A stretch of 64,000 nt of DNA from Phycisphaerae bacterium (GTDB lineage: Bacteria; Planctomycetota; Phycisphaerae; UBA1845; PWPN01): contig JAUCQB010000116.1 in assembly GCA_030372985.1 (NCBI GenBank), forward strand, positions 1 to 64,000, read 5' to 3'. Both the position numbers and the translations under genes were made by a program. Numbering within the stretch: position 1 is the stretch's first letter; every line of letters begins with the position of its first letter. Shown in pieces: positions 35,145-44,492 of this stretch. The notes under the pieces were generated by a model. That model was given only the letters and a program-made list of their open reading frames with translations, had not been told where the DNA came from and made no database searches.

Positions 35145-37982
35145 TCAGCGAAGGGTTTTCTCAAGTATCTCGTTCGCGGGAGCCACAACCTCCCGGACAT
35201 CATCGAACTGAAAAAGGCCCGTCCAGCAAACCGTCTTGTTCGGAGGCCAGGACACTTCGAGAAAGCGGAACTGCGGACGACGCACCTGCCGAAGATGAAA
35301 CAGCGGCCGCGGTTCAGAATTGTCGATAGGCCCGGCGGTGATTTCGACGCCCCAGAACCTCACGTCCTCTATCGGCCGGGAGCCGGAACTCACAATCTCC
35401 GAGGTGACCCAGGCGCTGGTGCGAACACGCTCAAAGAGCAGGTTCTTCAAGGGCCCTTCTGACTGGTTCAGAACCAGAAACGGACGTCCGCTTTCCGGAT
35501 CACCGGAAAGCGACTGCACATCCAGCGTCAGATCCTTGAACACCAGGTTCTCGATCCCGCCCGCACCGTGCCGGGCCACAACGGAAATGCCCTGCCCGCG
35601 GCAGATCAGATCGCTGTCTCGGACCACAACGTCCTGAATCGGCTGATCGCTATGCGGACCGATGCTGATGCCGCGCCCGGTGGAGAGCACGGTCGCCTCG
35701 TGGACCGATATCGCCCGAGTCCGGCCGACGGCGCCGCCGCTGCCGGAAGCCTGAATCGAGATGCCGATTCCGGTGCCCGAAATGAAAGATCGCTCGCAGA
35801 TCACCGACTCGCATCGATTGAAATGCAGACCACCGATACCCTGGCGCTCCCCGACGGCCAGAATCTTCGACCTGCTGATCTTCACGTCGCGGCTGTCGGT
35901 GATCTCGATTCCCGGACCACTGGGATTCCGCACCATCAGATCCTTCAGGACAATCGTGCGAGCGTTGCGGACCGCCACCGCCGCCGCGGAAGGCAGCCCC
36001 TCATCCCCGCGACCGTCGATCACTCCAGGACCTGAGAGTCCGGCGTTCTCGACGCCGTCGAACAGGATCATCGCCCCATCCGCGGATTTGCCGCTGGAGT
36101 AGAGCACCGAACTCACCGCAAGATACAGCGTCACTCCCGTGGGGACGCGAACCGTGTCGATTTCCAGGTCGCCGCTGGGGATGAACACAACGCCGCCCGG
36201 AACCTTGGCCGCCGCATCCAAGGCTGCCTGCAGCTTGTGGGTGACATTGTCGCGATTGCCCACAATGCCGTACCGCCCGGCATCAATGACGTTGTCGTCA
36301 TCGAGTTGCAGAGAATCCTGAGGGTACGAGTCGAAGAAAGCGAAGAGTCGATTGCCGTCCGCACCCTGGTCAAAGACCCTCGCACCCTCCTCAGCCACGT
36401 ACAGCTCGATCCCGGTGCCCGATACCTTGACTCTGTCCTGGATTCTCGGCGGATGCGCGGAGTCGACCCGGCCGGCAGACCTTGAGCTCACCTCCAGCCT
36501 CACCTCATCCTGGAACCATGCGTGCGCATAAAAGGAGCGTTGATCGCCGCCGACACGAACGATCGGCAACTGGCTGGCTTCGCTACGGACAGTGAACGGT
36601 CCGCCTGGTCTGTCTATGGAAATACCTCGCACCTCAGGTCGGGGCGTCAAACCCTCATCAACGAGCGACTGAAGGTACTCCTCCAGATTCGTGTAACCGT
36701 CACCGTCGGCGTCTCCGATCGCGTCGCCGGCATCGGTGAGGCCAAATCCGTGTGCCATCTCCCAATCGTCAGGCATGCCGTCATGATCCGTATCGCGTGG
36801 GGCCGGGCCCGAGACCACCTCCGGGTATCCGCCAACCTGCTCGGGACGGTCGATCTTCTCTCCCATCGAAAGACGGACGTTACGGACGATCCTGGCATCC
36901 ACCGCATCGCGGGCGGGCAACGCCGCACCGACCGAACGCAGCACTGCGGCATAGGCTTCGTCGGCCGAAATGGCCGTCACGGAAGCCGTCTCAAACGCCT
37001 CAACCGCCTGATGCTCGTCCGCTGAGGCGTTGACAGTCGGCTCCCATTCCGGCATCGCGTCGTCGGGACGATCGGGGCTGCGGTTTCCCCTCACGTGAAT
37101 CCTGCCCATCTGGCCGGGCTGCTCGCAGATCGCCTTGAGCGTTTGGCTGCCGGGGCCGGGTTTGTAGTAGTTCCCAATGAAGTTGACCTCCGGATCTCGC
37201 GAGAACGTGCCGGTCAACCACCCCCAGCCGTAGACAACGTTGTTGATGAATGCGTGGCGTCCGCCCTGGATGCGAGGATTGCGGCTGTTGCACAAGGCCA
37301 GCAGGTTATGGTGCAGCGAGCAGCGGGTCGGGCCGCCGCTGAGAATCAGGGCCATGCTGTGGGAGCGGTCCTTGCCGATCTGCTCCTTCGTGAAAGGCTG
37401 CCGAAGCGCTTCGCTGACGATGTTCCAACTGAACGTCACATCATGAGCCGGAGCACGAATGCCGACACACTCGTCGATGCTCCAGGAGAAGGAACAATGG
37501 TCGATCACGATATCGTGAGCGTCCTGGCCGCTGATCTGCAGGGAATCCTGAGTGTCGTACGGTTCCACGAGGCTCGGTCCGACGCGCGAGCGAACAAACC
37601 TCACGACAACGTCATGGGTTTGAATGTAGAAACCGGCGTCCCGGAGCAGGATCCCGCTGCCGGGTGCAGTCTGGCCGGCGATCGTCACAAACGGCTCGGT
37701 GACCCGCAGGTGACTCTTGAGCCGAATCGTCCCTCCAACCCGAAACACAATGGTTCGCGGGCCCTCGGCGGTCACCGCCTCCCGCAGGGACCCCGGCCCG
37801 CTGTCGTCCAACGTGGTGACTTCAATGACTCGTCCGCCACGCCCGCCAGGTGTCTGCGAGCCGAATCCCTCGGCCCCCGGGAAAGCCGGCAAACCCCAAA
37901 CGGTCCTGATGAAGAGGCAGACGGCCGCGATGATAACCGACACACGCAACCTGCAATCCACGACCTTCGTCTCCTTCCTCAT
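35145..37982 (-). CDS. Secreted pectate lyase-type plus GH28-like beta-helix fusion
   Basis: The product has 945 aa. A signal peptide covers about 1-30. Residues 32-300 form a PL1-like right-handed beta-helix (AFPGAEGFG, GGRGGRVIEVTTL, PGSLREAV, DHCSFSWSIDE, NPRIQGG). Two Ca-binding EF-hand/thrombospondin-type repeats (DTDHDGMPDDWE, DADGDGYTNLEEY) lie at 397-438. A second beta-helix from about 565 to 930 has the GH28-like LDDDNVIDAG entry and GPGVIDGRG. The usual GH28 NTD and GHG catalytic motifs are not visible, so the second half may be a lyase, a binding module or an altered enzyme. The role is presumably extracellular pectin breakdown. The ATG lacks a strong ribosome binding site; an in-frame GTG seven codons later follows AAGGAG. 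Confidence 0.87.
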   Translation of the reverse strand: MRKETKVVDCRLRVSVIIAAVCLFIRTVWGLPAFPGAEGFGSQTPGGRGGRVIEVTTLDDSGPGSLREAVTAEGPRTIVFRVGGTIRLKSHLRVTEPFVTIAGQTAPGSGILLRDAGFYIQTHDVVVRFVRSRVGPSLVEPYDTQDSLQISGQDAHDIVIDHCSFSWSIDECVGIRAPAHDVTFSWNIVSEALRQPFTKEQIGKDRSHSMALILSGGPTRCSLHHNLLALCNSRNPRIQGGRHAFINNVVYGWGWLTGTFSRDPEVNFIGNYYKPGPGSQTLKAICEQPGQMGRIHVRGNRSPDRPDDAMPEWEPTVNASADEHQAVEAFETASVTAISADEAYAAVLRSVGAALPARDAVDARIVRNVRLSMGEKIDRPEQVGGYPEVVSGPAPRDTDHDGMPDDWEMAHGFGLTDAGDAIGDADGDGYTNLEEYLQSLVDEGLTPRPEVRGISIDRPGGPFTVRSEASQLPIVRVGGDQRSFYAHAWFQDEVRLEVSSRSAGRVDSAHPPRIQDRVKVSGTGIELYVAEEGARVFDQGADGNRLFAFFDSYPQDSLQLDDDNVIDAGRYGIVGNRDNVTHKLQAALDAAAKVPGGVVFIPSGDLEIDTVRVPTGVTLYLAVSSVLYSSGKSADGAMILFDGVENAGLSGPGVIDGRGDEGLPSAAAVAVRNARTIVLKDLMVRNPSGPGIEITDSRDVKISRSKILAVGERQGIGGLHFNRCESVICERSFISGTGIGISIQASGSGGAVGRTRAISVHEATVLSTGRGISIGPHSDQPIQDVVVRDSDLICRGQGISVVARHGAGGIENLVFKDLTLDVQSLSGDPESGRPFLVLNQSEGPLKNLLFERVRTSAWVTSEIVSSGSRPIEDVRFWGVEITAGPIDNSEPRPLFHLRQVRRPQFRFLEVSWPPNKTVCWTGLFQFDDVREVVAPANEILEKTLR

Positions 37983-38189
37983 AGACCCAACTCACCGACG
38001 ACCTGGTCTTCAGGCCCGCGCCAAGTCTCGAACACAGTAGCGTTACAGGCAAGGTGCGACAACGCCGGCATCGAACCTGCTGGCGGCATCCAAGGAAGCG
38101 GAAACCCGACCGGCGGACAGCAAGCTCGCAAAGCCCCTTCACATCGGGAGACGATAACTCCTTCTCTCAAAATCGGTTATCATGCCGAC

Positions 38190-39977
38190 ATGAGAAACAC
38201 GAAGACACTTTACCACGTCGTCATGGTCGCAGGCGTCATCGTCGGTGCCACCACATGCGCCGCGGCATCCGAGATCAAGACCAACCCGGGCACGCCCTGG
38301 CCGGCCACCGATGGACTCGGTCGTCGCCTGCCTGCGCCCGACGACGTCGGGCCCCCGCGCCAGGATCGGTTCGTGGGCATCTTCTACTTCCTCTGGCTCA
38401 ATGAAGTTCAGAACAGAAGCCCGCATTGGGAAGGCCCTTATGACGTTTCGAGAATCTTGGCGAAAGACCCTGATGCGGCGAGGAAGCCGGACTCCCCGCT
38501 GTGGGGACCCATCGGCAAGTCTCATTACTGGAGCGAGCCGTTGTACGGCTACTACCTCAGCACCGACCCCTGGGTGCTCCGCCGCCACGCACAACTGCTG
38601 ACCGACGCTGGCATCGACACGCTCATTTTCGACACAACAAACGCGCTGACCTACCGCGACGTTTACATGAGACTCTGCGAGGTCTTCACACAGGTGCGTC
38701 GTGATGGCGGCCTCACGCCGCATATCGCGTTCATGGTGAACACCGAGGCCGGCAAAACCGCTGAGCGGATTTACAGGGAACTGTATCAGCCGGGCCTGCA
38801 CAAGGATCTCTGGTTTCGCTGGCAAGGCAAACCGCTGATGATCTGCGATCCGAAAGAAGCGTCGCCCGAACTGCGCGAGTTCTTCACGCTCCGCCGGGCC
38901 CACTGGCCGTTCGAGCAGATCAACACGCCTTACGCCTGGCACTGGGAGGCAACCTATCCTCAAGCCTACGGTTACACCGACGACCCCAACAAGCCGGAAC
39001 AGGTCAACGTCTCGGTCGCCCAGAACCTGCGTGCCGCGGACGGCAAGGTGACCAACATGAGCAACGGCGACGCCCGAGGCCGGAGTTTCCATGACGGCAT
39101 GCAGAGAATCGCCCCTGGCTCGGTCCTTCAAGGCCACAACTTCGGTGAGCAATGGAAACGGGCGCTGCAGCTCGCTCCCCCATTCGTGATGGTCACGGGA
39201 TGGAACGAGTGGATCGCCGGCCGGTGGGGCCAGCCCGACGGCCCGATCGTTTTCGTGGACCAGTTTGACCAGGAGTTCAGTCGCGACATCGAGCCGATGA
39301 AGGGCGGCCACGAAGACCACTACTACTGGCAGCTTGTGGCCGGCATCCGGCGTTACAAGGGCGCCCCCCCGCTGCCGCAGGCATCAGGTCCGGCCTCGAT
39401 CCGGATCGGCACAGACTTCGGGCAATGGCGTCAGGTTCGGCCTGAGTTCCGCGATCATGTGGGCGAAACGGCACCGCGCGACTTCGACGGCGCCGGCGGC
39501 CTCCATTACGCCAACCGAACGGGCCGCAATGACCTCGTATCCGCAAAGGTCGCCGGAGACAAGGAGCACGTCTTCTTCTACGCCGGTACGCGCGAGCCGC
39601 TCACGCCGGCGACGGACCCGAACTGGATGTGGCTGCTCATCGACGCGGACCAGAACGCCACGACGGGTTGGGCAGGCTACGACTACATCATCAATCGGAC
39701 CGTGGAACCCGACGGATCAACATGGATTGAGAAGAACACAGGCCGCTGGGAGTGGGAGCGGGTGGCGAAGCTCGATCTGGTGGTCCGAGGACATGAGCTT
39801 CACCTGGCGATCCCGCGTTCGGCCCTGGGCCTGCCCGAAGGCGACTCGCGGCTCGCGATTGATTTCAAGTGGGCAGACAACATCCAGAACCCGGCGAACA
39901 TCATGGATTTCTACATCAGCGGCGACGTCGCGCCGGAAGGACGATTCAACTTCCGGTACACGACGGGACAGCCATAA
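38190..39977 (+). CDS. Secreted GH71/GH99-like glycoside hydrolase with C-terminal beta-sandwich
   Basis: The product has 595 aa. A signal peptide (MVAGVIVGATTCAAA) precedes a barrel domain: FVGIFYFLW, PLYGYYLSTDPWVLRRHAQLL, GIDTLIFDTTNA, then TPYAWHWEATYPQ and FVMVTGWNEWIAG. This is the layout of GH71/GH99-type alpha-glycan hydrolases. From about residue 400 a DOMON/CBM9-like beta-sandwich follows (VFFYAGTREPL, WMWLLIDADQN, IPRSALGLP). The start shows no ribosome binding site, and a TATCAT lies right before it, so the mRNA could be leaderless. It diverges from the pectate-lyase fusion gene. The substrate is unknown. Confidence 0.82.
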   Translation: MRNTKTLYHVVMVAGVIVGATTCAAASEIKTNPGTPWPATDGLGRRLPAPDDVGPPRQDRFVGIFYFLWLNEVQNRSPHWEGPYDVSRILAKDPDAARKPDSPLWGPIGKSHYWSEPLYGYYLSTDPWVLRRHAQLLTDAGIDTLIFDTTNALTYRDVYMRLCEVFTQVRRDGGLTPHIAFMVNTEAGKTAERIYRELYQPGLHKDLWFRWQGKPLMICDPKEASPELREFFTLRRAHWPFEQINTPYAWHWEATYPQAYGYTDDPNKPEQVNVSVAQNLRAADGKVTNMSNGDARGRSFHDGMQRIAPGSVLQGHNFGEQWKRALQLAPPFVMVTGWNEWIAGRWGQPDGPIVFVDQFDQEFSRDIEPMKGGHEDHYYWQLVAGIRRYKGAPPLPQASGPASIRIGTDFGQWRQVRPEFRDHVGETAPRDFDGAGGLHYANRTGRNDLVSAKVAGDKEHVFFYAGTREPLTPATDPNWMWLLIDADQNATTGWAGYDYIINRTVEPDGSTWIEKNTGRWEWERVAKLDLVVRGHELHLAIPRSALGLPEGDSRLAIDFKWADNIQNPANIMDFYISGDVAPEGRFNFRYTTGQP

Positions 39978-40177
39978 GTGTATCGCTGCCTGGCACCGCC
40001 ACTCGCGGCTGCTGCAAAACCCTTCGGTTCGCCTGTCGCGAACCGGACGGACGACCGATAGCGTTGCATCTGGCCGCGTCCGGACACACATCGAACTGCG
40101 GCTTGCAGGAAACGTAGTACTCCCATCGCGCCGCGAGCGCCTGGATCGGTTTTCGAATAACGAGTATCGTCTCGCAC

Positions 40178-41386
40178 ATGCCGCTGACTCATGCCACAGT
40201 CGTTTCTCTGCAATTGGCCGCGATCGACTCGGGCATTGCCTTTGTTGTGCTGCTGACCCAGGCTGTCATGCGTCGCTGGAGAAAACACGACACGGCAATC
40301 ACCATGAGAACCACCGGAATCGCCGGCACGGTTCTGGTCGGCGCGTGCGTGGTGAAGCTGGTTGTTCTCGATCACCGTGGATGGGACCACTTCGGCATCT
40401 TGAACGCGGTCTACGCGGAAATGGTGTTCGGGCTGCCGCTGCTGAGCGCCGGGCTGCTGATCGCAGCCTTTCCATGGCGACGGGGGCGGCCCTTTCTGCG
40501 GGCCACACGACCGTCACTGGCCATCGCCGTCCTGGGGCTGCTGGCCGCAGCGGGGGGCGTCTACGCGAGCTTCATCGAACCGTACAGGCTCATCGTCGAG
40601 ACGGCTACGCTGCCGCTGCCCGATGGCCGGAGCGGCTCGGCACCCGTTCGGATCGGTGTGATCTCGGATTTTCAGACCCCTCGGGTCGGCGACCACGAAC
40701 GGGCGGCAGCGCGACTGCTGATGGAGCAACGGCCGGACATCATCCTCCTGGCGGGAGACGTGTGCGAGACTTACCCCGCCGAGCGCGAGCGGCAGATCCC
40801 GGCGTTCCGGGAACTCCACGCGTCGATGTCAGCCCCCGCCGGCATCTATTGCGTTCTGGGCAACCTCGATTACATGTCCTGGATGAAGCGGGTGGTCGAA
40901 GGCACCGGCGTTCGGCTGCTGTATAACGAAATCATCACCGTGGACCTGAAGGACCGCCGCCTGCTGATCGCCGGGCTGAGCGGGGCCTACCTGGGACTCG
41001 TCGAAGAGGCCGTCATCCGGCGTCTCGAACAGACAGGCGGACCCGGCGACATTCGGATCATCCTCAGCCATCGGCCCGACGCCGTTCTGCTCCTCCCACC
41101 CCAGTCCAATGTGGACCTGGTCGTGTCGGGGCATACGCATGGAGGCCAGGTCAGGCTGCCGTGGATCGGAGCCCTGGCAGAATCGTCGGCCATCCCCCGC
41201 TGGGCGGCCGGCGGCGGACTGTTCGAGATCAACGGCCACCCCATCTACGTCAACCGCGGCGTCGGCATGGAGCGAGGAGCGGCTCCGCAGGTGCGCTTCC
41301 TCTGCCCGCCCACCGTGTCAGTCATCAACCTGACAGGCCCTGACAAGCCAACGGAAGCAACAGTAGAAACACGCCCTGCCGAGTGA
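40178..41386 (+). CDS. Membrane-anchored metallophosphoesterase with altered metal motifs
   Basis: The product has 402 aa. About 140 N-terminal residues form four hydrophobic segments. The calcineurin-like phosphoesterase domain follows with IGVISDFQTPR, ILLAGDVCE, VLGNLDYMSW, IILSHRP and VVSGHTHGGQ. In ordinary members the first motif is D-x-H and the third GNHD; here they read DFQ and GNLD, so two usual histidines are missing while the C-terminal histidines remain. The YaeI/YkuE type acts on lipid A or cell-surface phosphodiesters, but activity here is uncertain. It may be a variant enzyme or a binding-only protein. No operon partner is seen. Confidence 0.85.
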   Translation: MPLTHATVVSLQLAAIDSGIAFVVLLTQAVMRRWRKHDTAITMRTTGIAGTVLVGACVVKLVVLDHRGWDHFGILNAVYAEMVFGLPLLSAGLLIAAFPWRRGRPFLRATRPSLAIAVLGLLAAAGGVYASFIEPYRLIVETATLPLPDGRSGSAPVRIGVISDFQTPRVGDHERAAARLLMEQRPDIILLAGDVCETYPAERERQIPAFRELHASMSAPAGIYCVLGNLDYMSWMKRVVEGTGVRLLYNEIITVDLKDRRLLIAGLSGAYLGLVEEAVIRRLEQTGGPGDIRIILSHRPDAVLLLPPQSNVDLVVSGHTHGGQVRLPWIGALAESSAIPRWAAGGGLFEINGHPIYVNRGVGMERGAAPQVRFLCPPTVSVINLTGPDKPTEATVETRPAE

Positions 41387-41747
41387 ACGCAACCTGCACG
41401 CCATCCCCTTGGGCACTGGACAGGACCACACAAATACGAAGGCGCCCACGACGGGTGTCTCGGAAGTGGAGTCAACAAGCCGCGCCGTGCGGGTCGGGTT
41501 ATGCGGACAATTCTTCGGATTGTGTGGATGGCCCCAGGGTGGGACGGGTTATAAGCGCTGGTTGGGTGACAAGATGGTGGCCTCTTTCGTGCGAAAAGTG
41601 CTTTTTTCGAGTTGCGGGGCTAAACTTTCACACCCGAGTGACGTCTAATCGGGAAGGACAGTGGCGCGGTGTCAGCTTGACGACCACCCGAGGACCGGGT
41701 ATACCCAAGAACTTGCCGTAACTTACGCTCAGAAAAGGAACAACAGC
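41387..41747. other. Intergenic, one hairpin and no gene
   Basis: The gap has no convincing coding frame. A small inverted repeat CGAAAA...TTTTCG with a T-run (41592-41610) could terminate the upstream transcript. I could not fix a promoter for the following gene, although AT-rich words (TTATAAG, CTAAACT) occur. Confidence 0.4.
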
Positions 41748-43691
41748 ATGCAAACCAAACGACGAGAATGGATGATCGGTGTGATCGTGTGCTCGCTGCT
41801 GGTAGCACTACCGGGCTCGCTCCTGGCTGCCCAGGCCCCGGAAGGCGAGGGAGCCGGCGGCCCCGCCAAGCCAGTGAAACCCGCCCCCCCCAAGGACCCC
41901 GTGGCGGTCCTGAAGGCCATCCCGGCCAGCGCGACGGCTTTCGTGGCCGTCCGGAACATCGCTGAGGTTGATTACGACGTCGCGGACGTTCTGGCAAAGC
42001 TGGAGCTTCCGCTGGATCAGTTGGGCTTCCCCGGCCTCATCACCATTCTCAAGGAGCAGGTCGGCATCGAGGAGGGCCTGGAGGTCAACTCCGGGGCGGC
42101 CGTCGTTCTCCTGGACTGCACGGAAGTCAAGACGCTTGACGACGTCGACAAGCGGGCGGTGATTCTCGTACCCACCGACAAACCCGAGGCACTGGTCAAA
42201 GCCCTGGGCGGGGGCGAAAAAGAGGGCGACGCTTACAAGCTCACCCTGGGATCTGAACCGGCGATTGCGACCGAGAAAGACGGCTTCCTGGTCATCGCAT
42301 CGGCCGAGGCAACGGACGCCATCAAGGAAGTGGTTCAGGTGAAGGAGGGCATCGACAAGGCAATGGCCCCCGACCGCCTGAAGGCCTATGGTGACGCCGA
42401 CATCTTTGCATGGGCGAGCATGCGGCGCATCTCAAAGGAACTGCGCGCCGAGCCGATCAAAACGCTCAAGGGCATGATGATGGCCGGCAGCCCGGAGGCA
42501 AAGCCTGAGGAAGTCGATGCTTCGCTTGCCGAAATCAACAAATTTCTTGACGAGCTCAAGGAGGTTTCGCTGTCGCTGACGCTCGATGCCAGGATCGGGC
42601 TGAAGGGAACGTTCTGGTATCAGGCGATGCCCGACTCGGACATCGCCAAACGCCTGGCGGCCGTCAAGCCGGGCGACGGTTCCCTGCTGGTCGGTCTGCC
42701 CGATGAGCCCATGATCGCGGCCGCGGGCTGGCTCAACACCATGCGGGAAGAGGATGTCAGGAAGACCGTTGATCAGTTCCTCAAGCCCGAGATCCTGGGC
42801 GGCGACGTCGACGAGGAGCAGATCAAGACCGTCAAGGACTCGCTGGTCAAGCTGGCCACCTCGTTCGAGCAGGCCGCCGTGAGCGTCACGGGGCTGCCCA
42901 GTGAGAGCGAAGACGGCCTCATCGGCCTCACCGCCGTCGCCAAGGTTGCCAACAGCCAACAGACCCAGGCCGAGATCCGCAAGCTCTTCACCACCGTCAA
43001 GGACACGCTGGTCAAGACGGCGCTGAACAACGGCTCGCTGACCGAGGAAGAATCCAAGACGGTCACCGAGGCGATCCAACTCAAGGAAAACGCCGAGAAG
43101 CTGACCGGCGCGGCGGTGGATCACTTCGTGGTCGACCTGGCCAAGATACCGGATGTGGAGGAAGAGCAGCTCGAGCAGATCAAGAGCGTGATCGGACAGG
43201 AAGGCATCGTCATCCGGATCGCTTCAATCGGTGAGAGAAACGTTGCGATCACCTTCGGCGGCGGGGCCAGGCGGTTTGCCCAGGTGGTGGAAATGGTGCA
43301 GAAGAACCAGGCGCCGCTGGCCGAGCGAAAGGCCATCAAGATGGTCGCGAATCGTCTGCCGGGCACGAAGCGAATCGGCGAAGGATATCTCAGCGTCGAC
43401 CGGTTGCTGGCCACGGTCATGGATGTCTTTGCCAAGACGGGACAGATGATGCCCTTCCCCCTGAACATGAGAGAGACCGCCCCGCTGTCGGTGATGGCTT
43501 CGCAGATCGATCCGACCACGGCCGAAGTGAACGTGCTCGTTCCGATCGAACTGGCCCAGTCGACCGCCGAGATGGTCAAGCCGATGATGATGATGTTCAT
43601 GGGCGGCATGGGAGAGCCGGGCGCGACCATGCCGGAAGAGGAAGAGGAGACGGAAGAGACGGCACCACCCAACACCCCAGGGGTCAGGTGA
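41748..43691 (+). CDS. Large secreted protein of unknown function with acidic tail
   Basis: The product has 647 aa. A signal peptide (WMIGVIVCSLLVALPGSLLAAQA) is followed by a Pro/Gly-rich linker and then about 560 residues of alternating strands and charged helices, starting with LKAIPASATAFVAVRNI. It resembles DUF3352-type proteins, which carry similar AFVAVRN starts; I hold this loosely. The last 20 residues are very acidic (EEEEETEE) and then proline-rich, suggesting a surface or chaperone-like protein. It is lysine-rich, with no Cys in the mature core apart from one early residue. AAAAGG precedes the ATG. A perfect 11-bp terminator follows at 43742. Confidence 0.8.
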   Translation: MQTKRREWMIGVIVCSLLVALPGSLLAAQAPEGEGAGGPAKPVKPAPPKDPVAVLKAIPASATAFVAVRNIAEVDYDVADVLAKLELPLDQLGFPGLITILKEQVGIEEGLEVNSGAAVVLLDCTEVKTLDDVDKRAVILVPTDKPEALVKALGGGEKEGDAYKLTLGSEPAIATEKDGFLVIASAEATDAIKEVVQVKEGIDKAMAPDRLKAYGDADIFAWASMRRISKELRAEPIKTLKGMMMAGSPEAKPEEVDASLAEINKFLDELKEVSLSLTLDARIGLKGTFWYQAMPDSDIAKRLAAVKPGDGSLLVGLPDEPMIAAAGWLNTMREEDVRKTVDQFLKPEILGGDVDEEQIKTVKDSLVKLATSFEQAAVSVTGLPSESEDGLIGLTAVAKVANSQQTQAEIRKLFTTVKDTLVKTALNNGSLTEEESKTVTEAIQLKENAEKLTGAAVDHFVVDLAKIPDVEEEQLEQIKSVIGQEGIVIRIASIGERNVAITFGGGARRFAQVVEMVQKNQAPLAERKAIKMVANRLPGTKRIGEGYLSVDRLLATVMDVFAKTGQMMPFPLNMRETAPLSVMASQIDPTTAEVNVLVPIELAQSTAEMVKPMMMMFMGGMGEPGATMPEEEEETEETAPPNTPGVR

Positions 43692-43741
43692 TCGGGCAAA
43701 CCGATCGCCGCCTCTCGACGGCGGCGCAAAAACGCCCTCAA

Positions 43742-43784
43742 CAAGCCCGCGGTGTCACTTGGCTCCGCGGGCTTGTCGTATTTC
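43742..43784. terminator. Strong terminator between convergent genes
   Basis: CAAGCCCGCGG (43742-43752) and CCGCGGGCTTG (43765-43775) form a perfect 11-bp stem with a 12-nt loop, followed on the plus strand by TCGTATTTC. It lies between the large secreted protein gene and the convergent zinc-ribbon gene and may serve both. Confidence 0.75.
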
Positions 43785-43821
43785 ACGCCGGGCCCCGACT
43801 GCAATGCAAAGCTGGGGCAGG

Positions 43822-44349
43822 TCAAAGCTGTGATCGCAGGCTTCGCAGAAAGCCCTGATACACACCGGGCGGAACGTTGGCCAGGCCCGCCGGCGGCAGT
43901 TGATCGGTGGCCAGTTGGTCGACGACTTCGAGAGCCTCGGCTCTTTGTCGCTGGAGAATGGCCAGCTTCTGGGCGGCCAGGTCAAGATTGGCGTCTCGCA
44001 TCGCCTGCAGGTAGGCGACCACGGCCTCGCGGGCGTTGCCGCCGCTCGTGCCGCCGGCCCGAACAGGCCGCGAGGTAGGACGTGATCCGCGACGTGAGGA
44101 CGGCTCGTCGCCACCGCTCGACTCCCGCAACAAAGCCCGATCCAGTGCCCGTCGCTCTTCCTCCAGGGCCTGCTCCCGTTCCAGATCGGTAGCATCCTCC
44201 GGCGTCATGGGCAACTCATCAATCTCTTCGGGCGGAATGGGAATGTATAATTCGTGCCCACAGGCCGGGCACTGGGCCCGGGTGCCGGCCCGCTCGCTCG
44301 TCGCACGCAGCATCTTGCCGCAGCTTTCGCATCTGAGTTCGATACTCAC
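43822..44349 (-). CDS. Zinc-ribbon protein with coiled C-terminal part
   Basis: The product has 175 aa. The N-terminal ribbon has C-x2-C (LRCESCGK) and C-x2-C (AQCPACGH), the pattern of short planctomycete zinc-ribbon proteins that often precede a signalling or membrane domain. The middle is a charged helix (DLEREQALEEERRALDRALL), then a Ser/Arg/Gly linker, then a helical end (REAVVAYLQAMRDANLDLAAQKLAILQRQRAEALEVVDQL). The start is a GTG with GGAGG seven bases upstream. There is no membrane segment. A role in protein or nucleic-acid binding is inferred only from the ribbon. Confidence 0.78.
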   Translation of the reverse strand: MSIELRCESCGKMLRATSERAGTRAQCPACGHELYIPIPPEEIDELPMTPEDATDLEREQALEEERRALDRALLRESSGGDEPSSRRGSRPTSRPVRAGGTSGGNAREAVVAYLQAMRDANLDLAAQKLAILQRQRAEALEVVDQLATDQLPPAGLANVPPGVYQGFLRSLRSQL

Positions 44350-44492
44350 AGCCCGCCTCCCGTCTTTTCGGCCGCCTGCAGCCTTTCGTGCAGCCTGTCC
44401 GGAGTACACCACCATGGGGATAATCGTTTCGGCAAGCTTAACAGCCCCGCTCCCCATCCAGTGTATTGTATTCCCGGTTCAACGCCAAGTCT

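Noticed and set aside
37095-38189. Long plus-strand frame upstream of the GH71/99-like protein
   Set aside because: It is antisense to the pectate-lyase fusion and has no domain; the signal peptide at 38190 marks the true start.
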